From contig CANPYY010000007.1 of the NCBI GenBank assembly GCA_947588675.1, forward strand, positions 1-64,000: a stretch of DNA of 64,000 bases, given 5' to 3'. Position 1 is the stretch's first letter. Every line of letters starts with the position of its first letter. This DNA is from an uncultured Lachnospiraceae bacterium (lineage in GTDB: Bacteria > Bacillota > Clostridia > Lachnospirales > Lachnospiraceae). The position numbers and the translations under genes are program-made. Below are positions 1-9,223 of the stretch, piece after piece. Under the pieces are notes generated by a model. That model did not search any database. It saw only the letters and a program-made list of their open reading frames with translations, and was not told the origin of the DNA.

Positions 1-37
1 AACCGAGAGGAGATATTTTATTTTACAACAAAAATAT

Positions 38-85
38 GCCGTATTTATGCGGCTTTTGGCGTTTCGCAAACGCCTATTTATTTTT
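38..85 (+). terminator. Tandem hairpins upstream of purO
   Basis: Two short inverted repeats lie in the leader. The first pairs 38-41 with 50-53. The second is a perfect 7-bp stem, 58-64 with 68-74, with a 3-nt loop, followed by a T-rich run at 75-85. The second has the form of an intrinsic terminator. It either ends an upstream gene outside the window or attenuates purO, whose start lies 23 nt downstream. Confidence 0.5.
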
Positions 86-107
86 AAATAAAGGAAGGAG
101 ATAAGAA

Positions 108-821
108 ATGGAACTGCTGTCATTAGAAAAAGAACTGAAAACCAATACTTATCCCGGAAGGGGAATAGTTATTGGAAAGTCTGCGGATGGAAGTAAAATT
201 GTTATTGCGTATTTCATTATGGGAAGAAGTGTAAACAGCCGTAACAGGGTGTTTGTGGAAGATGGAAATGGTATACATACTCAGGCGCATGACCCTGCAA
301 AACTCAGCGACCCAAGCCTTATAATATATGCGCCCGTAAGAGTGCTTAATGATAAGACGATAGTTACCAACGGAGACCAGACGGATACCATATATGAACT
401 TATGGAAAAAGGACAGACCTTTGAACAGGCGCTGAGAACACGCAAATTTGAGCCGGATGCGCCCAATTATACGCCAAGAATATCAGGTATGGTTGAGATT
501 TCAGATGGAAAAGCTGATTATTGTATGTCAATTTTAAAGAGCGCCTGCGGCAACCCTGATTCATGCAGCAGATATACTTTTTCATATGAGAATCCTGTGC
601 CGGGAGAGGGACATTTTATACATACATACAGCTATGATGCAGATGTGCTTCCAAGCTTTGAAGGAGAGCCTAAGCGTGTCCGGATTGATAAGGATATAGA
701 TGATTTTACCGATATGGTATGGAACAGCTTAAATGAGGATAATAAGGTATCTTTATTTGTAAGATATATAGATATAAAAACAGGTGGGTATGAAACACGT
801 ATCGTAAATAAAAATAAATAA
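108..821 (+). CDS. purO: IMP cyclohydrolase, PurO-type
   Basis: This 237-residue protein resembles the stand-alone IMP cyclohydrolase family (Pfam IMP_cyclohyd) first known from archaeal PurO. The family closes the ring of FAICAR to IMP, the last step of purine synthesis. Supporting features are the N-terminal pattern PGRGIVIG and the segments FIMGRSVNSRNRVF and YAPVRVL near residues 16-80. An AAGGAGGAG-like site (GGAAGGAG) precedes the ATG. The next gene encodes only the AICAR formyltransferase half of PurH and starts 15 nt downstream. Together the two genes replace bifunctional PurH. Confidence 0.85.
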   Translation: MELLSLEKELKTNTYPGRGIVIGKSADGSKIVIAYFIMGRSVNSRNRVFVEDGNGIHTQAHDPAKLSDPSLIIYAPVRVLNDKTIVTNGDQTDTIYELMEKGQTFEQALRTRKFEPDAPNYTPRISGMVEISDGKADYCMSILKSACGNPDSCSRYTFSYENPVPGEGHFIHTYSYDADVLPSFEGEPKRVRIDKDIDDFTDMVWNSLNEDNKVSLFVRYIDIKTGGYETRIVNKNK

Positions 822-836
822 ATGAGGAGAAAGATT

Positions 837-2015
837 ATGAAAGAATTTGAATTAAAGTACGGATGTAATCCTAACCAGAAACCGGCAAAAATATTTTGTA
901 AGAGCGGAGCTGAGCTTCCAATAAAAGTATTGAACGGCAAGCCCGGATATATTAATTTCCTTGATGCGTTTAACGGATGGCAGCTTGTAAGGGATTTGAA
1001 AAAAGCCACCTCACTTCCCTCGGCGACTTCTTTTAAACATGTATCACCTGCAGGTGCGGCAGTAGGACTGCCGTTAAGTGATACGCTTGCAAAGATATAC
1101 TGGGTAGATGATATGGAAGAACTTTCACCGCTTGCATGTGCATATGCAAGGGCGCGTGGCGCTGACAGAATGTCATCTTATGGCGATTTTATTGCTCTTT
1201 CAGATGTGTGCGACATATCCACTGCAAAAATAATAAAAAGAGAGTTTTCGGATGGAATTATTGCGCCGGGATATGAGCCGGAGGCGCTAGAAATATTAAA
1301 GGAAAAGAAAAAGGGCGCATATGCAATAATAGAGATTGACCCTGATTATGAGCCGGAGCCGATTGAGCATAAAGATGTATTCGGAATTACATTTGAGCAG
1401 GGAAGAAATGACATAGAGATTAATGAAAATACGCTTGGTGAAGTTGTTACTGAAGAAAAAAATATTCCGGATTCTGCAAAAAGGGATTTGATGATTGCGC
1501 TTATAACGCTTAAATATACGCAGTCTAATTCAGTATGTTATGTAAAAGACGGACAGGCTATCGGTATTGGAGCAGGACAGCAGTCGCGTATACATTGTAC
1601 GCGTCTTGCCGGTACAAAAGCGGATAACTGGCTTCTTCGTCAGTGTCCGAAGGTGCTCAATCTTCAGTTTGTTGACGGACTTAAACGCGCAAACCGCGAT
1701 AATGCAATTGATAATTACATAGGCGATGAATATATGGATGTCCTGGCAGAAGGCGAATGGCAGAAAATATTTAAGGTTAAACCGGAAATATTTACGGAAG
1801 AAGAAAAGAGAGCGTGGCTTGATACAATGGATGGCGCCGCGCTTGGTTCAGACGCATTTTTCCCATTCAGCGACAATATTGAACGCGCAAGAAAAAGCGG
1901 CGTAAAATACATCGTACAGCCGGGCGGTTCAATACGTGATAATGAAGTTATCGAATGTTGCAATAAACATAAAATTGCCATGGTATTTAATGGGATAAGG
2001 CTTTTCCATCATTAA
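837..2015 (+). CDS. purH: AICAR formyltransferase (PurH formyltransferase-like, no cyclohydrolase domain)
   Basis: The protein transfers a formyl group from 10-formyl-THF to AICAR, giving FAICAR. It is 392 residues and corresponds to the AICARFT part of PurH. The segment near residue 65 (SFKHVSPAGAAVG) carries the conserved Lys-His of the active site. Other matches are YARARGADRMSSYGDF, LKYTQSNSVCYVKDGQAIGIGAGQQSR and a C-terminal QPGGSIRD. The MGS-like IMP cyclohydrolase domain is absent and is supplied by the gene just upstream. An in-frame ATG at 822 exists, but GAGGAGA at 824-830 sits 6 nt before the ATG at 837, so 837 is chosen. Confidence 0.9.
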   Translation: MKEFELKYGCNPNQKPAKIFCKSGAELPIKVLNGKPGYINFLDAFNGWQLVRDLKKATSLPSATSFKHVSPAGAAVGLPLSDTLAKIYWVDDMEELSPLACAYARARGADRMSSYGDFIALSDVCDISTAKIIKREFSDGIIAPGYEPEALEILKEKKKGAYAIIEIDPDYEPEPIEHKDVFGITFEQGRNDIEINENTLGEVVTEEKNIPDSAKRDLMIALITLKYTQSNSVCYVKDGQAIGIGAGQQSRIHCTRLAGTKADNWLLRQCPKVLNLQFVDGLKRANRDNAIDNYIGDEYMDVLAEGEWQKIFKVKPEIFTEEEKRAWLDTMDGAALGSDAFFPFSDNIERARKSGVKYIVQPGGSIRDNEVIECCNKHKIAMVFNGIRLFHH

Positions 2016-2030
2016 ATATGTATAAATGAA

Positions 2031-2059
2031 TTGGTTTTCAGTATACTAAAATTTATAGT
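2031..2059 (+). promoter_or_regulatory. Candidate sigma-A promoter for ptsI
   Basis: TTGGTT at 2031-2036 and TATAGT at 2054-2059 are separated by 17 nt. They lie in the 74-nt gap before ptsI. Both boxes deviate from consensus, so support is moderate. Confidence 0.4.
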
Positions 2060-2089
2060 GATAGATATTAGTAAATTGAGGACTGATAT

Positions 2090-3703
2090 ATGGATAAGTA
2101 TACTGGAAAAGCATTATATAACGGAATTGCTATTGGCAAGATACTTTTTTATAAAAAAGATAATGGAAATATTAAAAAATCAGCCGTTGATGATATAAAT
2201 GGAGAATTAAACCGATTTGAAAAGGCAAAGGAAGCGTCTGTAAGACAGCTGAAAGAGCTTCATAAAAAGGCTGTTTTGGAAGTCGGGGAAACAGGTGCGG
2301 CTATATTTGAAGTCCATGCAATGATGCTGCAGGATGAAGATTATAACGAATCTATACGAAATATTATTATTGGGCAGGGAACGAATGCTGAATTTGCAGT
2401 TGCTACTACAGGAAACAATTTTGCCAAAATGTTTGCCGGAATGGATGATGCCTATTTTCAGGCAAGGTCTGTTGATATGCAGGATATATCTGACAGGATA
2501 ATATCAAACCTTATGGGTAAATCATTTGAGATAACGCTTGAAAGCGAACCTGTGATTATAGTGGCTTCGGAAATTACTCCAAGCGAAACGATACGTATGG
2601 ATAAAAGCAAGGTGGCTGCATTTGTAACGCACCATGGTTCCTCTAATTCACATACGGCTATATTTGCAAGGACTCTTGGAATACCTGCATTGATGGGTGT
2701 AAATGTCAAGGAAGAATGGGACGGAAAAAAAGCGGTAGTTGACGGATATACAGGAACACTTTTTGTAGGTCCTGACGAAGATTTGGTCAGACATATGAAA
2801 CTTAAACAGGACCGTGATATACATGACAGGCATCTTCTTAATGAATTTATAGGAAAAGGCACTGAAACAAAACGCGGGAAAAAAGTAAAACTGTATAATA
2901 ATATCGGAAGCATTTCTGATATTGAAAGCGTAATATTAAATGATGCCGAGGGAATTGGTCTGTTCAGAAGTGAATTTATATATCTTGAAAAAAACAGGTT
3001 TCCGACTGAAGATGAGCAATTCCGTGTGTATAAAAAAATCTGCGAGAGAATGGCGGATAAAAAAGTTGTTATACGTACGCTTGATATTGGGGCGGACAAA
3101 AAAACGGGATATTTTAACCTGAAAGATGAAGATAACCCCGCAATGGGTTACAGGGCAATACGAATATGCCTTAAAGAGCCTGAAATATTTAAAGTGCAGC
3201 TCAGGGCGCTTTTCAGGGCAGCCTGCTACGGTAATCTTTCGATTATGTATCCTATGATAACATCGACAAGTGAGATGATTCAGATAAGGAAGCTTATTGA
3301 TGAGGTAAAAGGCGAGCTTAAAAAGAACGGTGCGGCATACAGCGTGCCTGAACAGGGAATAATGATTGAAACCCCGGCGGCAGCCCTGATAAGCGATGAA
3401 CTTGCGGAATATGCAGACTTTTTTAATATTGGGACTAATGACCTGACCCAGTATATACTTGCAGCAAGTTATCAGAATGAAAAGATTGATGATTTCTATA
3501 ATCCTCATCATAAAGCGGTATTCAGAATGATACAAATGGTTATAAACAATGCGCATAAGCATGGAAAACGGGTTGGAATATGCGGTGAACTGGCAGGCGA
3601 TTCTTCAGTGACCAAACGGCTTGTAAGAATGGGAATTGACGAGTTGTCAGTAGCTCCGATGATGACGCTTAAAATAAGAAAGATTATATGTGAAATGGAA
3701 TAA
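2090..3703 (+). CDS. ptsI: PTS Enzyme I (phosphoenolpyruvate-protein phosphotransferase)
   Basis: Cytoplasmic first enzyme of the sugar phosphotransferase system; it takes phosphate from PEP and passes it to HPr. The 537 residues show the N-terminal HPr-interaction region, the phosphohistidine domain with active His188 in SSNSHTAIFAR, and a PEP-binding TIM barrel. The barrel includes GIGLFRSEFIYL, VIRTLDIGADK and VGICGELAGD with the proton-donor cysteine near the C terminus. It is slightly shorter than typical Enzyme I (about 570). HPr and the sugar-specific permeases are not in the window, so it serves transporters encoded elsewhere. The ribosome site GAGGA lies upstream of ATG 2090. Confidence 0.93.
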   Translation: MDKYTGKALYNGIAIGKILFYKKDNGNIKKSAVDDINGELNRFEKAKEASVRQLKELHKKAVLEVGETGAAIFEVHAMMLQDEDYNESIRNIIIGQGTNAEFAVATTGNNFAKMFAGMDDAYFQARSVDMQDISDRIISNLMGKSFEITLESEPVIIVASEITPSETIRMDKSKVAAFVTHHGSSNSHTAIFARTLGIPALMGVNVKEEWDGKKAVVDGYTGTLFVGPDEDLVRHMKLKQDRDIHDRHLLNEFIGKGTETKRGKKVKLYNNIGSISDIESVILNDAEGIGLFRSEFIYLEKNRFPTEDEQFRVYKKICERMADKKVVIRTLDIGADKKTGYFNLKDEDNPAMGYRAIRICLKEPEIFKVQLRALFRAACYGNLSIMYPMITSTSEMIQIRKLIDEVKGELKKNGAAYSVPEQGIMIETPAAALISDELAEYADFFNIGTNDLTQYILAASYQNEKIDDFYNPHHKAVFRMIQMVINNAHKHGKRVGICGELAGDSSVTKRLVRMGIDELSVAPMMTLKIRKIICEME

Positions 3704-3735
3704 TGAAGGTTATTATTTAAGGGGGTCGCAATTAT

Positions 3736-6700
3736 ATGAAGGGAAACAGATACATGGCAATAGTAATGTCATTTATGCTTTCATTTGCATTATTACTTAC
3801 AGGATTGCCGAAAACCGTATGTTTAGCTGAAACAGGAGCGGAGGGCGCAGAAAAGAAAACGCCCGGGGGAGATGAGTATATGGCATATTTGTTTGTAAGT
3901 TTTACAGGTACTGAAGGAAGTCCTTTGGATGAACAGATATACTTTGCCGTAAGCGAGGACGGTTACAATTATATGGACCTTAACAATGGCAAACCTGTTC
4001 TTGAAAGCGATATTGGGGAAAAAGGTGTGAGGGACCCTTATATAATCCGTTCCGTGGAGGGTGATAAATTTTATCTTTTGGCAACGGACCTTAGCATCTA
4101 TTACAGAGGCGGCTGGGGCCGTGCCAATGCGACGGTGACAGGAAGCCACAATCTGATTATATGGGAATCCGAAGATTTGGTAAACTGGTCGGAACCGAGG
4201 GCGGTTTGCGTTGCATCGCCGGATGCCGGATGCGCGTGGGCGCCCGAAGCAATATATAATGAAAAAACAGGAGAATATGTTATATATTTTGCGGAAAGCC
4301 TTCTTAATAATGGAAGGGTAGCCGGAAATATGTGTATTTATGCCGTGACTACAAAAGACTTCGTGAATTTTTCGGATGCAGAATGTTATATTGAAAGTCC
4401 GGGAAGGGACATAATAGATACAACAATGATAAAAGCGGATGACGGATATTATTACCGCGCATCGAAGGATGGTGCAAATGATGATGCGACAGGAAGCATA
4501 AGGCTCGACAGAAGCGACGATATTTTTGGTGAATGGGAAACGGTAACATCCCTTGGTAATCTTGGTTTTGACCGTGATATGACAAACAGGACGCTGGAAG
4601 GTCCTGAACTGTTTAAATATAATGAAAAAGACTGGGTTGACGGCAAGCTTACATACGGACTGTATACAGACAGGTATATAGAAGGTACGGGATATCTTCC
4701 GCTTATTACGACGGATTTATCAGATGCTGATAATTCATATGACTCGTGGAAACTTGTGCCTGAAACGGATTATACATTTGATACGTTGAAAAAACGCCAC
4801 GGAACAATACTTAGTATTACAAGGGATGAATATGAACGCATACTTAAAGCATATCCAAATGATGAAGCGGAAAGCCTTATTGAAGATGATATGCAGGGTC
4901 CGATACTTTCCTACGATTTTGAAGATACAGGTATGTCTGGTATTGTAAAAGACGCTTCGCCAAACGGGCGCGACGGAAAACTTTTTGGCAATGCGGCTGT
5001 TATTTATGATGAAGAAAAAGAAAGCAATGTATTGAGCCTGGATGGAAGTAAAGATACATATGCCGAACTTCCTGAAGGTTTTTTTAATGGCAGGAATACA
5101 TTTACAGTTTCGATGGATGTAAAGGCGGAAAGCGTGTCAGGTAATTATGCTACGTTTGTCCTTGGACAGAATGATTCAGGTTATCTTTCATTTAAGGCGT
5201 CCGATGAGTCGGTACTTGCCATTACAAAAAATGGCGCAAATTATGAGCAGAGAATAACTGCAGAGGGCTCGGATTTGAATAAATGGGTGAACTATACCGT
5301 GGTGCTTAACGAGTCGGATACGGGTCTTTGTACCTTGAAACTCTTTAAAGACGGAGTTAAGGCAGGGGAAAAGAAAACATATGTTAAGCCTACGCGTATG
5401 GGGAATAATCTTGTTTCATATATAGGAAAAGCGTTTTATCCAAATTACGGAGGTTTTACAGGACGTATAGATAACGTTACAATATATAACCAGGCGCTTA
5501 CTGATGAAGAAATAAAAGCAGCGCAGACAGGAGCAATAATCAACTATGACATATTGGTAAAAAGTGACGACCTCAATATAATAAAAACTCACTCTGACAG
5601 GTCGTCAAAGAAGATTACCGTATACGTGTCAAAAAATAATTCTAAAATACAGAACCCGGACAACGCAAAATTTTTACTGGATATAACTGGCGGCGCGAAA
5701 ATTGTTTCAGGGCAGGAGGAATATCATTATAGTACAAAACCATTTACGGTAGAAGTATCTAATGGTGCGCTTATTACAGAATGGACTATAGAAATGGTAC
5801 AGTGCAATAATCCGATACTTCCGGGAGAATTTGCAGACCCCGATATAGATATGTTTGATGGAAAATATTATATTTACCCGACTACAGACGGTATATCCGG
5901 CTGGGGAGGATATCAGTTCCATGTATTTTCTTCTGACAATCTTGTGGACTGGAAAGATGAGGGCGTTATACTTGACCTTAAAGCGGATGAAAGTTATAAG
6001 AATGAAAACGGAATAGATACTGGAATCGTTAAATGGGCGGACGGTAATGCCTGGGCGCCTTCAATCGAGGAAAAAGACGGTAAATATTATTTTTATTTCT
6101 GCGGACATGATAAGGATACGGATGCACAGGCAATCGGGGTTGCAGTAGCAGACAGCCCAATCGGACCGTTTACAGCGGCGGATACGCCGGTTATTACAAT
6201 GGAGGATTGTAAAAATGAGGGAATAAGTATGGGGCAGACTATCGACCCGTCTATATATACAGAAGAAGACGGAACCTCGTACATGCTTTTTGGTAACGGA
6301 AGTCCTGCCATTGCAGAACTTGCTCCGGATATGATGAGTTTTATTCCCGGAACCGTGAAAAATTATGCGGGTGCCACGGGATTCAGGGAAGCGATTACGG
6401 TTACGAAAAATAACGGGCAGTATCATTTTACCTGGTCGCAGGATGATACAGGCAGTGAGAATTATCAGGTAAACTATGGTGTATCTGACAGCCTGTACGG
6501 ACCAATAGATTACAAATATCCTATTCTTCAAAAAGATATATTAAATAATATACTTGGTACGGGTCATCATTCCATACTTTATGTACCTGAAAGAAATAAA
6601 TATTATATTGCATACCACAGATTTATGACACCGTTAGGACAGATAGATGAGGGATTTGGTTATCACAGGGAAGTGTGTCTGGACGAGCTGGAATTTGGTG

Positions 6701-7329
6701 AAGACGGACTTATTAAAAAGGTTGTTCCAACGCTTACCGGCGTAGGATTATGGACGCCTCCGCCATCCGAAGACAATATCGTTAACATACCTGTGTCTGA
6801 TTCTGTATCGGATAGTTCCAAAACAGGAACAGATGCAGTTATGGCGGAGTCGGTAAAGCTTAATGTAAAGCCGTCAATTAAAATTGGCAAAAAAGAAAAG
6901 GTGCGCTTAAAAGCGTCGGTATATCCTGAAAATGCGTCGCAGACAGTTACATGGAAGTCTTCTAAAACATCTGTCGTATCAGTATCACAGTCAGGACGGA
7001 TAACGGCAAAACGTATTGGAAAGGCAGTAATTACGGCAACGGCTGAAAACGGAAAAAATATAAGTGTAAAAGTGACTGTAAGGAAAGCACCGAAAAAGAT
7101 TTCAGTAAAACCAAAAGTAAAAAGATTGAAAAAAGGCAGAAAATTTAATCTCAAAGTGAAATTGCCGAAAAAGACTGCAAGCTACAAACTTACTTATAAA
7201 TCAAATAAAAAGGCGGTAGCTGCAGTATCAAAAAAAGGAAAAGTTACGGCAAAAAGAAAAGGTACGGCAATTATTACGGTACAGACCTTCAATAAGAAAA
7301 AATGTAAAGTAAAAGTTATTGTGAGATGA
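3736..7329 (+). CDS. Secreted multidomain GH43 glycosidase with LamG-like and Big_2 domains
   Basis: 1197-residue exported enzyme, probably acting on arabinan or arabinoxylan. A signal peptide spans about residues 1-32 (cleavage near CLA/ET). Residues about 50-380 form a GH43-like five-bladed region with RDPYII, WAPE, IDTTM and EGPELF. About 387-600 look like a LamG/concanavalin-like domain beginning SYDFEDTG. A short Ig-like linker follows. About 690-1020 form a second, more canonical GH43 (FADPDIDMF, WAPSIEEKDGKYYFYF, REAITV, GTGHHS). About 1036-1197 hold two lysine-rich Big_2 repeats, likely for cell-wall association. Two GH43 modules in one chain is unusual. Substrate specificity cannot be read from sequence. 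AAGGGGG precedes the ATG. Confidence 0.85.
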   Translation: MKGNRYMAIVMSFMLSFALLLTGLPKTVCLAETGAEGAEKKTPGGDEYMAYLFVSFTGTEGSPLDEQIYFAVSEDGYNYMDLNNGKPVLESDIGEKGVRDPYIIRSVEGDKFYLLATDLSIYYRGGWGRANATVTGSHNLIIWESEDLVNWSEPRAVCVASPDAGCAWAPEAIYNEKTGEYVIYFAESLLNNGRVAGNMCIYAVTTKDFVNFSDAECYIESPGRDIIDTTMIKADDGYYYRASKDGANDDATGSIRLDRSDDIFGEWETVTSLGNLGFDRDMTNRTLEGPELFKYNEKDWVDGKLTYGLYTDRYIEGTGYLPLITTDLSDADNSYDSWKLVPETDYTFDTLKKRHGTILSITRDEYERILKAYPNDEAESLIEDDMQGPILSYDFEDTGMSGIVKDASPNGRDGKLFGNAAVIYDEEKESNVLSLDGSKDTYAELPEGFFNGRNTFTVSMDVKAESVSGNYATFVLGQNDSGYLSFKASDESVLAITKNGANYEQRITAEGSDLNKWVNYTVVLNESDTGLCTLKLFKDGVKAGEKKTYVKPTRMGNNLVSYIGKAFYPNYGGFTGRIDNVTIYNQALTDEEIKAAQTGAIINYDILVKSDDLNIIKTHSDRSSKKITVYVSKNNSKIQNPDNAKFLLDITGGAKIVSGQEEYHYSTKPFTVEVSNGALITEWTIEMVQCNNPILPGEFADPDIDMFDGKYYIYPTTDGISGWGGYQFHVFSSDNLVDWKDEGVILDLKADESYKNENGIDTGIVKWADGNAWAPSIEEKDGKYYFYFCGHDKDTDAQAIGVAVADSPIGPFTAADTPVITMEDCKNEGISMGQTIDPSIYTEEDGTSYMLFGNGSPAIAELAPDMMSFIPGTVKNYAGATGFREAITVTKNNGQYHFTWSQDDTGSENYQVNYGVSDSLYGPIDYKYPILQKDILNNILGTGHHSILYVPERNKYYIAYHRFMTPLGQIDEGFGYHREVCLDELEFGEDGLIKKVVPTLTGVGLWTPPPSEDNIVNIPVSDSVSDSSKTGTDAVMAESVKLNVKPSIKIGKKEKVRLKASVYPENASQTVTWKSSKTSVVSVSQSGRITAKRIGKAVITATAENGKNISVKVTVRKAPKKISVKPKVKRLKKGRKFNLKVKLPKKTASYKLTYKSNKKAVAAVSKKGKVTAKRKGTAIITVQTFNKKKCKVKVIVR

Positions 7330-7394
7330 TAAACGAGGTATTATTTATGTAGTATATCAGGAAACTAGAGAAATTTTATTTGGAGAGTAATAAT

Positions 7395-8156
7395 ATGGAA
7401 CAGGATGAACGACTGATATTTCTTATAAAAAAACTTATTGCCGAGAATACTCAGTATAAAAATATATCAATTCCTGATAATAATGCTGAGAGGAAAAAAC
7501 TGCTTCGTGCTTTAATGAATGTACGTCATCCTGATTACATAGGAGATGAATTTCTGAAAGTTCAGGATGAATATTTAAAAGAAGAAACTAAGACAAAGGG
7601 CATTACCGAAATGGCATCGCTTACGCCGGTGGAAGACGGCATATATATCTGGCAGGGTGATATTACCACATTAAAATGCGATGCCATAGTGAATGCCGCT
7701 AACAGCGGTATGACAGGGTGTTATGCCCCATGCCATGCCTGTATTGATAATTGTATACATACTTATGCCGGCATACAGCTTAGATTATTTTGTGCGGATA
7801 TTATAAAAAGACAGGGACATAATGAACCTGCAGGTCAGGCAAAAATTACTCCGGCTTACAATTTGCCATGTAAATATGTTATTCATACTGTTGGTCCGAT
7901 TATTTATGAAAAAGTAACAAAAGAGGATAGCAGGCTTCTTTCTTCATGCTATCGTTCCTGTATAGAGCTTGCAAAGGAAAATGGACTTAGAAGTATTGCT
8001 TTCTGTTGTATATCTACCGGAGAGTTTCATTTTCCAAACGCTCTGGCAGCCCGGATTGCAGTACAGACCGTGCGCAGATATAAAGATGATATAGAGGTGA
8101 TTTTTAATGTTTTCAAGGATGTCGATTACGAAATCTACAGAGAACTGCTCGGATAG
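7395..8156 (+). CDS. Zinc-type macrodomain protein (predicted protein-ADP-ribose hydrolase)
   Basis: 253 residues. Macrodomain signatures are WQGDITTLKCDAIVNAANSG at about 86-105 and YVIHTVGP with a following CCISTGEF. The segment GCYAPCHACIDNCIH near 108-122 matches the zinc-coordinating variant (Zn-Macro) found next to class M sirtuins in Staphylococcus and Streptococcus. Those hydrolases remove ADP-ribose from a carrier protein. The gene overlaps the sirtuin gene by 50 nt, implying translational coupling. TTG at 7380 is possible, but GGAGAG at 7382-7387 points to ATG 7395. A start-stop (ATG TAG) lies 48 nt upstream in the same frame. Confidence 0.85.
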   Translation: MEQDERLIFLIKKLIAENTQYKNISIPDNNAERKKLLRALMNVRHPDYIGDEFLKVQDEYLKEETKTKGITEMASLTPVEDGIYIWQGDITTLKCDAIVNAANSGMTGCYAPCHACIDNCIHTYAGIQLRLFCADIIKRQGHNEPAGQAKITPAYNLPCKYVIHTVGPIIYEKVTKEDSRLLSSCYRSCIELAKENGLRSIAFCCISTGEFHFPNALAARIAVQTVRRYKDDIEVIFNVFKDVDYEIYRELLG

Positions 8157-9003
8157 TATAAAAAAACTGCAGGATGCTCTTTGTTCATCTGATACTGTTG
8201 TGATTGGCGCAGGGGCGGGATTATCAGTTTCTGCGGGTTTTACCTATTCTGGGAAGCGTTTTATCGAGAATTTTTCCGATTTTATTAGTGCATATAATAT
8301 AACTGATATGTATTCGGGAGGATTTTATGCTTTTAAAGATTTAGAGGAGTATTGGGCATGGTGGAGCAGGCAGATTTATTTAAACCGTTATACAGATGCT
8401 CCGAAGCCGGTATATAATATGCTTTTTGAGCTTATTGCGGATAAAGATTATTTTGTGATAACTACGAATGTGGACCATCAGTTTCAATGCGCCGGGTTTG
8501 ATAAAAAACGATTGTTTTATACTCAGGGCGATTACGGACTGTTTCAATGTTCGGCGCCTTGCCGGAAAGAAACATTTGACAACGAAGGAATAATACTGCA
8601 AATGGTAAAACGTCAGAAAAATATGCGGGTTCCTTCAGAACTTTTGCCTGTCTGCCCTTACTGCGGCAGACCTATGATAACAAATTTGAGGAGTGACAGC
8701 ACTTTTGTTGAGGATGAGGGATGGAATCTGGCGGCAGAAAGATATGAGAGTTTCTTGCGTACAAGAAAAGAACAGCATGTTCTGTTTTTGGAACTGGGTG
8801 TGGGATACAACACACCGGGAATCATCAAATATCCGTTCTGGCATATGACAGAGGCTAATCCGAAAGCAGTTTATGCGTGTATAAATTACGGAGAGGCGTC
8901 CTGTCCGAAGGAGATTGCGGAGCGGAGTATTGTAATCAATGCGGATATTGGAGAAGTCGTAAGTGCACTGCTCGATGAAGCAGACTGTTCAGATAAACTG
9001 TAG
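8107..9003 (+). CDS. Sir2-family protein, class M-like (SirTM) predicted ADP-ribosyltransferase
   Basis: 298 residues with the NAD-binding motif GAGAGLS at 34-40, TTNVDHQ at 119-125 and a four-cysteine zinc site (C148, C152, C183, C186). Where most sirtuins carry the catalytic histidine this protein has Gln140 in TQGDYG. I recall this as a class M trait, associated with protein mono-ADP-ribosylation rather than deacylation. Partnership with the overlapping Zn-macrodomain gene supports this. The GcvH-like and lipoate-ligase genes that usually complete the operon are absent here, so the target is unknown. AGAGGTGA at 8093-8100 supports the ATG at 8107; 8122 is a possible alternative. Confidence 0.82.
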   Translation: MFSRMSITKSTENCSDSIKKLQDALCSSDTVVIGAGAGLSVSAGFTYSGKRFIENFSDFISAYNITDMYSGGFYAFKDLEEYWAWWSRQIYLNRYTDAPKPVYNMLFELIADKDYFVITTNVDHQFQCAGFDKKRLFYTQGDYGLFQCSAPCRKETFDNEGIILQMVKRQKNMRVPSELLPVCPYCGRPMITNLRSDSTFVEDEGWNLAAERYESFLRTRKEQHVLFLELGVGYNTPGIIKYPFWHMTEANPKAVYACINYGEASCPKEIAERSIVINADIGEVVSALLDEADCSDKL

Positions 9004-9164
9004 TATAGAAGGCATAAAAAGCAACAGCACATATTGGCATCTATCTTCTATAAGCAGGATGCAACGGAAAACATATATAATTCGGGACAAACTCTTTTGC
9101 TACAAAAAGTTTACATTCAATGTGTCAGTTTTTGAAGAAAAACAGAAAATTGATACTTTAACTT

Positions 9165-9193
9165 TTGATATTTACTGATTCATCCATTATAAT
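9165..9193 (+). promoter_or_regulatory. Near-consensus sigma-A promoter
   Basis: TTGATA at 9165-9170 and a perfect TATAAT at 9188-9193 are spaced exactly 17 nt. It lies 31 nt before the ATG of the truncated ATPase gene and probably now also transcribes the phosphatase downstream. The 160 bases before it show no gene, only an 8-bp inverted repeat (9004-9011 with 9045-9052) without a T-run. Confidence 0.65.
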
Positions 9194-9223
9194 GGAGACA
9201 CTTTGGGAGAGGAGGTGCGCTCC

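Noticed and set aside
632-1009. 125-codon minus-strand ORF across purO and purH
   Set aside because: No ribosome site, and it lies opposite two well-recognised genes; composition is that of a shadow frame.
2458-3562. Long minus-strand ORFs (213 and 208 codons) opposite ptsI
   Set aside because: They mirror the ptsI codon pattern, have no ribosome sites and no recognisable motifs.
8963-9178. 71-codon ORF after the sirtuin gene
   Set aside because: No ribosome site, begins inside the sirtuin C terminus and carries no recognisable sequence.
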